Below, piece by piece: positions 35,333 through 43,374 of a stretch of DNA of 64,000 bases. Position numbers and translations under genes: made by a program. Position 1 is the stretch's first letter. Each line of letters starts with the position of its first letter. Under the pieces are notes generated by a model that was not told the DNA's origin, ran no database searches, and saw only the letters and a list, made by a program, of their open reading frames with translations. The DNA comes from Chitinophaga filiformis. GTDB taxonomy: Bacteria > Bacteroidota > Bacteroidia > Chitinophagales > Chitinophagaceae. The stretch lies in NCBI RefSeq assembly GCF_900102545.1, contig NZ_FNBN01000003.1, positions 1,293,461 to 1,357,460 of the forward strand, given 5' to 3'.

Positions 35333-35842
35333 TCACCGGCCCCGCTGCATTTGTGCAATAGCTATCCATCCTTCCGGAGTGATACCCATAATCTCAGTAG
35401 CAAGGCCCAGCGTTTGGTAGGTGTCGAAGAAAGCCATTCGTGCAATTGGATGGTCCACTTCACTGATGATTGCATAACCTTGTTCACGAAGATCGTTGGT
35501 GATCCTATCGAAATCGCTTACGGGCAAACGGAAGGCAAGGTGCTGTGTTCCCCCTGCTGGATATTTGGCGAGGTAGTCATGGAACATACTTTGGCCGGAA
35601 AGAGGCTGGACGAGTTCAATGAAGGTACCTCCGTTATAAGTCTGAGTGGTCAGCCAGTCGCCGGCTACAACCTCGCCATAATAGGTCATATCGAGGTCCT
35701 GCGCGTGCATATGTTCTGGTGGAGGAAAGCCAGCGATGCCCAGCGTGCTGGCAAGGAATTTTGCAGCGGCGTGAATGTCGGGGACTACCCAGCCGATTTG
35801 TGCGAGTTCAAGTCCGGCGATGGTGTTGTTGATATTGTTCAT
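35333..35842 (-). CDS. VOC (glyoxalase/bleomycin resistance) family protein
   Basis: From ATG 35842 (MNNINNTIAGLEL) the product is 169 residues with two βαβββ modules: LAQIGWVVPDIHAAAKFLASTLGI opens the first and HLAFRLPVSDFDRITNDLREQGYAII the second. Candidate metal ligands include the His in TQHLAF and Glu in GTFIELVQ. VOC members cover glyoxalases, dioxygenases and resistance proteins, and the sequence does not choose among them. A start at 35893 would add 17 residues with no family fit. Confidence 0.85.
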   Translation of the reverse strand: MNNINNTIAGLELAQIGWVVPDIHAAAKFLASTLGIAGFPPPEHMHAQDLDMTYYGEVVAGDWLTTQTYNGGTFIELVQPLSGQSMFHDYLAKYPAGGTQHLAFRLPVSDFDRITNDLREQGYAIISEVDHPIARMAFFDTYQTLGLATEIMGITPEGWIAIAQMQRGR

Positions 35843-35946
35843 GTTTGATTTTAGCACTGGTGGCTGAACAAAATTAAAACAGAGGGGATTCACATGCAGG
35901 GGGTATTTGCGACAATAAGAAGGCCGTTTACGACAACATTAACAGC

Positions 35947-35978
35947 AACGCCTGCTACAAGACAATGCAGCAGGCGTT
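35947..35978 (-). terminator. Hairpin after the two-helix coiled-coil gene
   Basis: Ten-base perfect arms AACGCCTGCT / AGCAGGCGTT flank a 12-base loop, 20 bases past the stop at 35998. No strong T run follows. Confidence 0.6.
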
Positions 35979-35997
35979 ATCTATTGCTATTGATGAC

Positions 35998-36597
35998 TTA
36001 ATTCTGGATGATGGGTTGTTGGTTAGCCACTACTTTCAATGATAACCTGGTAATAGAATCGTTGAGCGTTACATACTTTTCCTTCAGGAATTCCCTTCTT
36101 TTATGATCCACATTTGACATAGTCAGTGAGTCGGCGATAGTGGAAAGTGAATTCTTGTAATGGTTAAACCTGTCGCGCTGAGTTGGATTGTGCTGGCTTT
36201 CGATGTACTTCTGTAATGTGTCGAGATAGCTGCTTTGCCTGGAATGTACTCCGGCGATAGTCTGACTATCTGCCGCTTTTGATACACTGTCAGCAAGCAG
36301 TTTGTTTTTCTGAGAGGTAGTCAGGATGTTCAATGCGGTATCCTTGCTTTTGATCACAGCTTCCTGGTTGGAGATCAGATCATTTTTGTAAGAGGTAGAC
36401 ATAAACGTAAATACGCCTACAGTTACGGTCATAATAAAACAAACCAGCATATAGCGGTTGATCATTTTAAGGATGGCAGGGTTAACTTTTGGTAGTGTAA
36501 CCAGGCTGGCAATGAGTTTATACGCGAGGTACATCAGCAGGAAACCAAATCCGGCGATCCCTGTACCTAAAATCTTCACGATGTCTAAAGAGTCCAT
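35998..36597 (-). CDS. Two-helix membrane protein with coiled-coil tail
   Basis: The 199-residue product has two membrane helices (about 9-30 and 47-67) and then about 130 polar residues with heptad-like helices rich in Lys, Asp and Ser. The tail should lie outside the cytoplasm if the N-terminus does too. There is no family I recognise. It has no clear operon partners: VOC lies downstream past a hairpin and NTF2 is divergent. Confidence 0.6.
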   Translation of the reverse strand: MDSLDIVKILGTGIAGFGFLLMYLAYKLIASLVTLPKVNPAILKMINRYMLVCFIMTVTVGVFTFMSTSYKNDLISNQEAVIKSKDTALNILTTSQKNKLLADSVSKAADSQTIAGVHSRQSSYLDTLQKYIESQHNPTQRDRFNHYKNSLSTIADSLTMSNVDHKRREFLKEKYVTLNDSITRLSLKVVANQQPIIQN

Positions 36598-36753
36598 AGG
36601 AGTTTGAAATAAGATTCAAATATAGATTATTTGGAATATATAATCTTAAATATGATTGATTAACAGGTGATTTTTGAGTAGCGCTATGCTATTCACTACA
36701 TGTAGATTGTGCTTTATTGAATAATATTTATTTTAGGGAATTAAATTTTCACT

Positions 36754-37266
36754 ATGAAAATCAGGCTAATAATAATCTCGATGATCCTTGTCCCATTTGC
36801 AATGGCCCATGCGCAAAATAATAAAGGCGGCAAAATTCCATCAGATGAGGGAGCAAAACAAATTGAACTCTACAAGGAAATTTTTAAGCAGGACAGCATT
36901 TTCTTTAGCGCCTTTAATCGCTGTGATACACTTACCTATCGTCAATATCTGACTAATGACTTTGAGTTTTACCATGATTTAGGTGGGCTGCATTATCTGG
37001 AGGAAGAAATGCAATCTATACGAGAGATGTGCCAAAGGAATTCACATATCCGGCGTCAGCTTCTGGAAAATACGTTGGAAGTTCATCCGCTAGGCGTCGA
37101 TGGCGCTTTGGAGATAGGGGTACATCGTTTTTATCATACAAACTCCGGACAAAGTGAGCATGTGAGCGGAACTTATAAGTTTATACATGTGTGGCAGAAG
37201 AAAGGCAATGTTTGGAGGATATCGAGGGTTATTAGTTACGACCATGGAAAGATGGACAATAATTAG
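36754..37266 (+). CDS. Exported nuclear transport factor 2-like protein
   Basis: The 170-residue product has a signal peptide (MILVPFAMAHAQ) and an NTF2/DUF4440-like domain: an N-terminal helix with DSIFFSAFNRCDTLTYRQYL, then TNDFEFYHDLGGLHYLEEEM and a β-sheet that includes GVHRFYHT and YKFIHVWQKKGNVWRISRVISYDHG. Such domains occur in ketosteroid-isomerase-like enzymes and binding proteins. The HVWQKKGNVWRISRV close is a strong family mark. No catalytic assignment can be made. Confidence 0.8.
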   Translation: MKIRLIIISMILVPFAMAHAQNNKGGKIPSDEGAKQIELYKEIFKQDSIFFSAFNRCDTLTYRQYLTNDFEFYHDLGGLHYLEEEMQSIREMCQRNSHIRRQLLENTLEVHPLGVDGALEIGVHRFYHTNSGQSEHVSGTYKFIHVWQKKGNVWRISRVISYDHGKMDNN

Positions 37267-37330
37267 GATGGATAAAGGCAAGGCCTGCTTACATAAAGCT
37301 GCCTTATCTGCAGTTCCCTACTGTTCTTTC

Positions 37331-37690
37331 TCAGGAATAAGCTGCTTCGCTTTGGTTCATAATGTTTTTACGACTCCAATCCGATAATAAGAACAATACT
37401 TCCCGCAGGGATTCTCCCTTTTCACTCAATGAATATTCCACTCTCGGGGGGATTTCAGGATAGGCTTTACGGATGATAATGCCATCTGCCTCCAGCTCTT
37501 TTAAGCACTTTGATAGTACTTTAAGTGCCATGTTGGGCATTGTTTTGCTGAATTCGCCAAAACGCATCGGACCTTTTAGTAAAAGCCAGATAATAGGTGG
37601 TTTCCACTTGCCGCCAATTACAACAATAGTTGCTGTTATGGGGCAATCTTCCGCGCTATGATAATTTTCCTGATTTTTTTTTATTTCCAT
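37331..37690 (-). CDS. HxlR family transcriptional regulator
   Basis: The 119-residue product shows the HxlR winged-helix layout: the CPITATIVVIGGKWKPPIIWLLL opening with the conserved single Cys, RFGEFSKTMPNMALKVLSKCLKELE as recognition region, and RVEYSLSEKGESLREVL in the wing. HxlR proteins sense reactive electrophiles or oxidants through that Cys. It is divergent from an SDR gene, with repeated sites between them, the usual arrangement for a regulator and its target. Confidence 0.9.
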   Translation of the reverse strand: MEIKKNQENYHSAEDCPITATIVVIGGKWKPPIIWLLLKGPMRFGEFSKTMPNMALKVLSKCLKELEADGIIIRKAYPEIPPRVEYSLSEKGESLREVLFLLSDWSRKNIMNQSEAAYS

Positions 37691-37705
37691 AATTCAATCC
37701 TGTTG

Positions 37706-37759
37706 ATAATTACAACCTTTTGGTAATTACTTGACAAAATGGTAACTACTTGACAAAAG
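37706..37759. promoter_or_regulatory. Repeated operator-like sites in the HxlR/SDR gap
   Basis: ATAATTAC (37706), GTAATTAC (37723, a perfect palindrome) and GTAACTAC (37742) are spaced 17 and 19 bases apart. The last two lie in a 19-base direct repeat, GGTAATTACTTGACAAAAT then GGTAACTACTTGACAAAAG. The second copy overlaps the SDR -33 element. Confidence 0.6.
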
Positions 37760-37780
37760 TACAGTATTAGGATAATTTCG
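37750..37780 (+). promoter_or_regulatory. Candidate promoter of the SDR gene
   Basis: TTG (37750-37752), 20 bases, then TAATTTCG (37773-37780), one base from TAnnTTTG. The predicted leader to ATG 37797 is about 10 bases. The operator-like repeat covers the upstream element. Confidence 0.5.
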
Positions 37781-37796
37781 ACGCAAAATTTGTATC

Positions 37797-38396
37797 ATGA
37801 AGATTATCATTATTGGCGCTACTGGTACTATTGGCAAACATGTAGCGAAGGCCTTGCAAAAAGATCATGAGATTATTACAGCAGGATCCCGGAGCGGAGA
37901 TCTACAGGTTAATATTAGTGATCCTGATTCCATAAAAGCCATGTATGAACAGGCCGGTCCATTCGATGCATTGATTTGTGTAGCAGGTGATGGTCATTTC
38001 GGGCCGCTGGAAAAAATGACCGATGCAGATTTTAGGGTAAGTGTAAACAGCAAACTAATGGGGCAGGTGAACCTTGTATTAATAGGGCAACATTATATTA
38101 ATCCCAATGGTTCCTTTACACTGACTTCAGGAAGTATGGGAGAAGACCCTGTTTTATTGGGAGCGTCATTAAGCGCTGTTAATGGAGCCATAGATGGATT
38201 TATATGCGGAGCTGCTATTGAGCTTAAAAATGGCATTCGCATCAATGCTGTAGGTCCGGATGTAGTGGAGGAGTCGCCGGTTTATTTTCCCTTCATGCCA
38301 GGCCACGAACCTGTTTCTATGCATCGGGTAACATTGGCATATATTAAAAGCGTACTCGGCGCACAAACAGGAAAAGCATATAAGGTTTTTGCGTAG
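37797..38396 (+). CDS. Short-chain dehydrogenase/reductase
   Basis: The 199-residue product has the NAD(P) motif IIGATGTIGKHVA (GxTGxIG), a Ser in TSGSMGE, and a GAAIELKNGIRINAVGPD block typical of short SDR enzymes. The usual YxxxK is not visible: where Tyr would fall the sequence reads SAVNGAIDG, so this belongs to the short divergent SDRs. It faces the HxlR gene. It is probably an oxidoreductase induced by an electrophile or similar signal. A hairpin terminator follows. Confidence 0.8.
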   Translation: MKIIIIGATGTIGKHVAKALQKDHEIITAGSRSGDLQVNISDPDSIKAMYEQAGPFDALICVAGDGHFGPLEKMTDADFRVSVNSKLMGQVNLVLIGQHYINPNGSFTLTSGSMGEDPVLLGASLSAVNGAIDGFICGAAIELKNGIRINAVGPDVVEESPVYFPFMPGHEPVSMHRVTLAYIKSVLGAQTGKAYKVFA

Positions 38397-38436
38397 TGTC
38401 GGGTAAACCCGGTGTTCGTATTGAGAACCGGTTGAG

Positions 38437-38478
38437 AAAATCTGTTGGCTATTTCATGCGGAATAGCTGACAGATTTT
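38437..38478 (+). terminator. Terminator of the SDR gene
   Basis: Seventeen-base arms (AAAATCTGTTGGCTATT / AATAGCTGACAGATTTT, with two G-U pairs) flank an 8-base loop. The stem itself ends in ATTTT. Confidence 0.65.
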
Positions 38479-38644
38479 CCATTTATAGCTGTCATTATAG
38501 CCTGTCTTATGCAATGGTACAGCCTGTCTTTACGTTTAAGTAATCCCGTTAACGAGACGATAACAACCAGATATCTTTAAGTATGGTAAGTTTGCCTCCC
38601 CGGAAAGATATTCGCCCGTAATGGATTGTTGGGCGTAGACAGGA

Positions 38645-38671
38645 AAAAGGAGGCCATCATTGCCTCCTTTT
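38645..38671 (-). terminator. Terminator of the primase-like gene
   Basis: Ten-base arms AAAAGGAGGC / GCCTCCTTTT flank a 7-base loop, 18 bases past the minus-strand stop at 38689. On the minus strand TTTTTCC closes it. Confidence 0.75.
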
Positions 38672-38688
38672 ATTTTCGTACCCAGGAT

Positions 38689-39375
38689 TTATACAAACTT
38701 TGGCATAAAATCTCCTTGTGTACATCCGGGGATTGGTATCAGCTGATCTCCCGTCTGATCTGTATGCGGATGTTTGGCCAGTTCCTGGTACCAGTTCTTT
38801 TTAAACGGTTCTTCTACTGTTGAAGGGTCGACCAGTACATGGTAGCCGCCCCTGGTTTCAATGAACCTTACGTTGGCCGTATTGCCGACTCTTTCAAATA
38901 CCCATGGCTTCAGGAATTGCCCATAGCCGGCTTCTTTATAGTCAATATCGAAATCGACAAAACAGCTTCTGCTTTTCGACCGCTGAATTTCATTCATTAC
39001 TTCCTGGTGAGGATTGTGCGTTCTCTTCTGATGCTGTATACATTTGGCAAGTGTGGTAAGACCGCTGAACGTAGCATCATACATACTACGTGGATTAGGC
39101 GTAATGTAAATGGCAAGGGATTCCTGCGGAACGGCATTGCCTTTATTCGTATAAGCTCCAACGGGACATTCCAGCTGCCAGATCTTATAGAACAGATCTT
39201 CTTTCCTGCTGGTGAATCTTTTAAGTTGCTGTTTGTCTGACTTAATAATATTTCCCTCTGTATATTTACTTCTTGCCAGTAAACCTACATAATAGGTTTC
39301 CCCCTCTTCAAGGTTTGGTAACCATTCAATAAATTCCTGGAGGATATTTCTGTCTTTTATAATCTGATAGTTCAT
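38689..39375 (-). CDS. Stand-alone primase-polymerase-like (AEP-like) protein
   Basis: The 228-residue product has the order of motifs seen in archaeo-eukaryotic primase (AEP) domains. Strand-turn CFVDFDID carries Asp141 and Asp143 (hhhDxD). FIETRGGYHVLV carries His179 (sxH). A closing LIPIPGCTQGDF resembles the 'PGT...' loop of prim-pols. An earlier AIYITPNPRSM block fits the N-terminal AEP region. No helicase or zinc domain is fused and no replication gene adjoins. Being a primase, polymerase or ligase-linked AEP is inference. Confidence 0.5.
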   Translation of the reverse strand: MNYQIIKDRNILQEFIEWLPNLEEGETYYVGLLARSKYTEGNIIKSDKQQLKRFTSRKEDLFYKIWQLECPVGAYTNKGNAVPQESLAIYITPNPRSMYDATFSGLTTLAKCIQHQKRTHNPHQEVMNEIQRSKSRSCFVDFDIDYKEAGYGQFLKPWVFERVGNTANVRFIETRGGYHVLVDPSTVEEPFKKNWYQELAKHPHTDQTGDQLIPIPGCTQGDFMPKFV

Positions 39376-39625
39376 AGGTATTGGCGATTCAGGGATATTT
39401 TATTATCAACGCAACTAAAATAGTGAATTATAAAGATATCGTAGTTCGGCTATCAGCTTTTGTACAATTGTCTAATGTCATGTAATTGTAATTTCGGGTA
39501 GTTGATGTTACTTTCAAGGCGAACTCTCCGTTCTACTGAAACAATAACCTAAAGCCCGCTGTGAAACGCTGACAGGATATTGTCTGCATAATATTTCTTT
39601 CCCCAGTTAAACCAATAGCAACGTT

Positions 39626-40306
39626 ATGAAAAATGTACTCTGGACAGCCATCATTTGTATCCTGGCCTTAAATGCCTGTTCTAAACACCACAACGACAAC
39701 AACGATATCATACTACCTGAAGATCACGGCTGTATTGAGAGAATCTATATACCTGTTACCGCGCATTCAGTCAGCAGCGCTGATGTGATCACCATTAATA
39801 CCCTTTTTAAGGATAATCAAATTGCGAATAGTAATCTGAGGTACTATAGATATTTCTATGATTCATTGCAAACCTACTATCCACCATATGCAAAACGCTA
39901 TGAGCAAATAGTAAAAGTCAGTCAATACGTAAACGGACTGGGGATATTTATGCGCGATCTTTCATACAATTTTTTGGATCATAAACTTGGTGCCAGAGCA
40001 GGTAAACTGACCAAAGGAACTTCATTAGATACATTGCATCAACTGACTTTACCTCAGCTCAGAGGCTTATTTCTTGCCAGTCTTGAACAGTTTGACAAAG
40101 CAGCAGACAAATTTAAAGACAGTTGCTTTAAAGCGGAATTCGGCTATTACAACCTTGGAAAAGGTGATGATCCGGAGATGTTGGTTAAAGCATGGCGGGT
40201 TACGCCCCTCAACAGTGTTTTCCCGTCTGAATATCCTGAGGCTTATTATGAGGATAACGGGAGATTAATTACATATACTAATGGGATACAAACATTCAAT
40301 AAATAA
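39626..40306 (+). CDS. Lipoprotein of unknown function
   Basis: The 226-residue product has a lipobox (LALNAC, Cys near 18) followed by a His/Asp-rich linker (KHHNDNNDIILPEDH). The rest is helical and mixed (TLFKDNQIANSNLRYYRYFYD and TLPQLRGLFLASLEQFD). I find no family I recognise. The lipobox suggests it sits at the outer membrane or periplasm. The next gene begins after a promoter of its own. Confidence 0.7.
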   Translation: MKNVLWTAIICILALNACSKHHNDNNDIILPEDHGCIERIYIPVTAHSVSSADVITINTLFKDNQIANSNLRYYRYFYDSLQTYYPPYAKRYEQIVKVSQYVNGLGIFMRDLSYNFLDHKLGARAGKLTKGTSLDTLHQLTLPQLRGLFLASLEQFDKAADKFKDSCFKAEFGYYNLGKGDDPEMLVKAWRVTPLNSVFPSEYPEAYYEDNGRLITYTNGIQTFNK

Positions 40307-40327
40307 TCAGCTTGTGGGATAGTGCAA

Positions 40328-40358
40328 TTTGTAATCCTCTCTACTAACAGTACCTTTA
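40328..40358 (+). promoter_or_regulatory. Candidate promoter of the macro-domain gene
   Basis: TTTG (40328-40331), a 19-base spacer, then TACCTTTA (40351-40358), one base off TAnnTTTG. The gene starts 24 bases downstream. Spacing is ideal for the Bacteroidota primary sigma factor. Confidence 0.55.
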
Positions 40359-40381
40359 CGTCCCAACATTAAAAACTTCGA

Positions 40382-40837
40382 ATGGTAAGGTATATCGAAT
40401 TTGGCAACATTTTTAAGATAGAGGGCGTTCACAACTACGCACATGGATGTAATTGTGCCGGAGCCATGGGAAAAGGTATTGCGGTTGAATTCAAGGCAAG
40501 ATATCCTAAAATGTATAACGAGTATAAAACGCTTTGTAGCACTGGTAAATTCGCCCTTGGTAGTGTTTTTGAATACAACTATGGAGATGGGTATGTTTTT
40601 AACCTCGGTACCCAGGTTAGCTGGACAACAAGAGCTGTGCTGGAGGCTGTTGATGAGGCAATTGACAAAATGTTATCCATTGCATCAACGCTTAAAGTAG
40701 ATAAGATTGCATTGCCTAAAATAGGTGCTGGATTGGGTGGTTTGAATTGGGATGATGTCAAGATGGTAATTAATAAGGCAGCCGCGAACTATCCTAACGT
40801 AGATCTTTTCGTTGTCGAGAACTTTAGAGATGAGTAA
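40382..40837 (+). CDS. Macro-domain protein
   Basis: The 151-residue product is a stand-alone macro domain. It has the ADP-ribose binding features HGCNCAGAMGKGIAVEFK (substrate loop), NLGTQ, and KIALPKIGAGLGGLNWDDV (second loop). Such domains bind or hydrolyse ADP-ribose, ADP-ribose-1''-phosphate or O-acetyl-ADP-ribose, and the GAMGKGIA type resembles TARG1/DarG-like hydrolases. There is no DarT-like ADP-ribosyltransferase next to it. A sirtuin is encoded 28 kb away, which could supply O-acetyl-ADP-ribose; that link is speculative. Confidence 0.9.
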   Translation: MVRYIEFGNIFKIEGVHNYAHGCNCAGAMGKGIAVEFKARYPKMYNEYKTLCSTGKFALGSVFEYNYGDGYVFNLGTQVSWTTRAVLEAVDEAIDKMLSIASTLKVDKIALPKIGAGLGGLNWDDVKMVINKAAANYPNVDLFVVENFRDE

Positions 40838-40867
40838 GACCTGGTCTGAATAGTTCGCGGCGCAACC

Positions 40868-43120
40868 TCAACCTAAGGCGCGTTTCAGGTAATACCCCGT
40901 ATGCGAACCGGCCTGTTTGCACAGCTCCTTCGGCGTACCCTCAAATATCACCTGTCCGCCTTTATGACCACCTTCTGGGCCCATATCTATTATCCAGTCA
41001 GCATTTTTGATAACATCCAGGTTATGCTCGATTACAATGACAGTATTACCACCATCTACCAAACGATCCATTAAAGAGATCAGGCGGCCGGTGTCAGACA
41101 TATGTAGTCCGGTAGTCGGTTCATCCATCACATAGATGCTCCCTTTTTTATGTAGCTCACTGGCCAGCTTGATACGTTGACATTCACCACCGGAGAGCGT
41201 ACTCAATGGTTGTCCCAGGGTCAGGTATTCCAATCCTACTTCCATCAATGTTTGCAGCTTCTTCGAAAGCTCCCTGATGGAGAAAAACTCATTAGCTTCT
41301 TTAACCGTCATCTCCAATATCTCAGAAATGTTCTTTCCATTGAATGTAAATGCAAGCACTTTTTCTTTGTATCTTTTCCCCTGACATACCTCACACGGTG
41401 TTTTCACTCCTTCTAAAAAAGCCAGATCTGTGTAGATAACGCCTGTACCCTGACAATTCTCACAAGCTCCTTTTGAGTTGAAAGAGAAAAGCGATGCATC
41501 TACATTGTTGGCACTGGCAAAAGCTTTTCTGATCAGATCCATCACTCCGGTATAGGTAGCCGGATTAGATCTTGTGGATGTGCCTACAGCTGATTGATCT
41601 ACAACAACGGCCTCCGGGTGTTTCGACAGGAAGGCATGATGTATCAGCGAACTTTTGCCTGAGCCGGCAACGCCTGTCACTACTGTCAATACTCCTGCAG
41701 GAATATTAACGGATACATGCTGTAGGTTGTTGACGCTGGCATGATTGATTGAGTAGTGCCCCGTAGCTTTGCGGTATTGTTCTTTTATGGCAAAGGTATG
41801 GTTCATATATTTCCCGGTAAGGGTATCAGATTTCAGTAAACCTGCGAGATTACCTGCATACATGATATTCCCTCCTTTGGCTCCTGCCATCGGACCAACA
41901 TCTACTATATGGTCAGCAATGCGGATCACATCAGGATCATGCTCTACCACTATCACCGTATTTCCCTTATCTCTTAATTTGGTAAGCAGGGAATTGAGCC
42001 TGTAAACATCCCTGGGATGCAAACCCACACTGGGTTCATCAAAAATATACAAGACATCGATCAGGCTGCTGCCAAGATGTTTTACCATTTTCACCCTTTG
42101 GGATTCTCCTCCTGATAATGTATCTGTTGCCCTGTCAAGGCTCAGATATCCCAGGCCCATGTCAACCAGGTGTTGTAAACGCTCCTTCAGCGTTGCTATC
42201 ATTGGCAGCGCTATGGGATCGTTTATCTTCTGCAGAAGAGGGATCAGCTCTTCCACTTCCATCGCCGACAATGTTGCAATGTTATGTCCGTCTATTTTAC
42301 AATTTAATACCTCCTGTTTTAAGCGGGCGCCCTTGCATAAGGGGCATGGTCCATAGTGCAGGTAAGCAGACACCATCTTCTGCGTGCGTTCCGATAATGT
42401 TTTGAGGTCACGTTTGATATAAGCGCGATTGAATTTCTCTATGATACCCATGTAGGTGGCATTCATGGTGCCATTCCCTATCTGTAGCTTAAACTTTGTG
42501 GGAGGGCTGTATAGCAGCAGATTCATTTCCTCTTCTGTATAATCGCGCAACTTCTTGTTCACGTCAAAATAACCGGTGTTGGCATACATCTCTTTTTCCC
42601 AACCTGCAAATCCTGGTACCTGTAATGCGCCTTCCTTTAAGGACTTGTCCGGATCATAAAATTTCGTTCCGTCAAATCCCAGCTTCTGTCCCAATCCATT
42701 ACATTCCGGACACATGCCTTGTGGATCATTGAAGGAGAATACATTTGAATAACCGACGAAAGGTTTCCCTACCCTGGAGAAAAGCAAGCGCAGTACCGGT
42801 GATATGTCAGTCACAGTGCCCATCGTAGAGTGAGAGCCACCTCCTAACCGCTTCTGATCAACAATAATGGCCATGCTTAGTTTTTCTATCGCATCAGCAT
42901 TGGGCTGCGGATAGCGGGGAAGCAGGTTGCGGATAAACATACTGAAGTTCTCATACAATTGCCTTTGTGCTTCATTGGCGATAGTGTCAAATACAATAGA
43001 TGATTTTCCGGAACCGGACACACCGGTGAAGATGTTGATTTTTCGCTTAGGTAAACGAACATCCACATTTTTTAGGTTATTCTCTCTTGCGCCACGTATT
43101 TCGATGTATTCCTGGGTCAT
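40868..43120 (-). CDS. Compact UvrA-like ABC ATPase
   Basis: The 750-residue protein has two ABC modules: Walker A GVSGSGKSS (about 34) with signature LSGGESQRVKM (about 337), and Walker A GVAGSGKSS (about 488) with LSGGECQRIKL (about 645). Zinc-binding CxxC pairs sit in each half (CPECNG, CPLCKG, CENCQG, CEVCQG). It is about 190 residues shorter than housekeeping UvrA, and the UvrB-contacting region is reduced. That marks the UvrA2/DrrC-type class, linked to resistance to DNA-binding drugs. Single gene. Confidence 0.85.
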   Translation of the reverse strand: MTQEYIEIRGARENNLKNVDVRLPKRKINIFTGVSGSGKSSIVFDTIANEAQRQLYENFSMFIRNLLPRYPQPNADAIEKLSMAIIVDQKRLGGGSHSTMGTVTDISPVLRLLFSRVGKPFVGYSNVFSFNDPQGMCPECNGLGQKLGFDGTKFYDPDKSLKEGALQVPGFAGWEKEMYANTGYFDVNKKLRDYTEEEMNLLLYSPPTKFKLQIGNGTMNATYMGIIEKFNRAYIKRDLKTLSERTQKMVSAYLHYGPCPLCKGARLKQEVLNCKIDGHNIATLSAMEVEELIPLLQKINDPIALPMIATLKERLQHLVDMGLGYLSLDRATDTLSGGESQRVKMVKHLGSSLIDVLYIFDEPSVGLHPRDVYRLNSLLTKLRDKGNTVIVVEHDPDVIRIADHIVDVGPMAGAKGGNIMYAGNLAGLLKSDTLTGKYMNHTFAIKEQYRKATGHYSINHASVNNLQHVSVNIPAGVLTVVTGVAGSGKSSLIHHAFLSKHPEAVVVDQSAVGTSTRSNPATYTGVMDLIRKAFASANNVDASLFSFNSKGACENCQGTGVIYTDLAFLEGVKTPCEVCQGKRYKEKVLAFTFNGKNISEILEMTVKEANEFFSIRELSKKLQTLMEVGLEYLTLGQPLSTLSGGECQRIKLASELHKKGSIYVMDEPTTGLHMSDTGRLISLMDRLVDGGNTVIVIEHNLDVIKNADWIIDMGPEGGHKGGQVIFEGTPKELCKQAGSHTGYYLKRALG

Positions 43121-43374
43121 AGCGTTGATTTGGGTTTATAATAAAGTGGAGTACAGGAACTCCGGACAAGGCGGCAAAATTATTATTAAAAATCTGATGA
43201 AATGAAGTTAATGTGCCCGATCTTTTCATGTAAACCTGATAAAAAATAGTCTTTCTCCCAGCATCCTTGCCAATCACTAATTAATTAGATATTCATAACA
43301 GAACCACCATATTCCGTATATTAGTATAAGCTGGAAAACCCCCGATTTTTATTTTATACCAAAACGAGAATGTC

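Larger units (their letters stand above)
38397..38688. other. Convergent intergenic region with two terminators
   Basis: The 292-base gap between converging genes holds one hairpin for each side (38437 and 38645) and nothing else I can support. Confidence 0.6.

Noticed and set aside
40382..40837. Macro domain as half of a DarT/DarG toxin-antitoxin pair
   Set aside because: No DarT-like ADP-ribosyltransferase is adjacent; the upstream gene is a lipoprotein.
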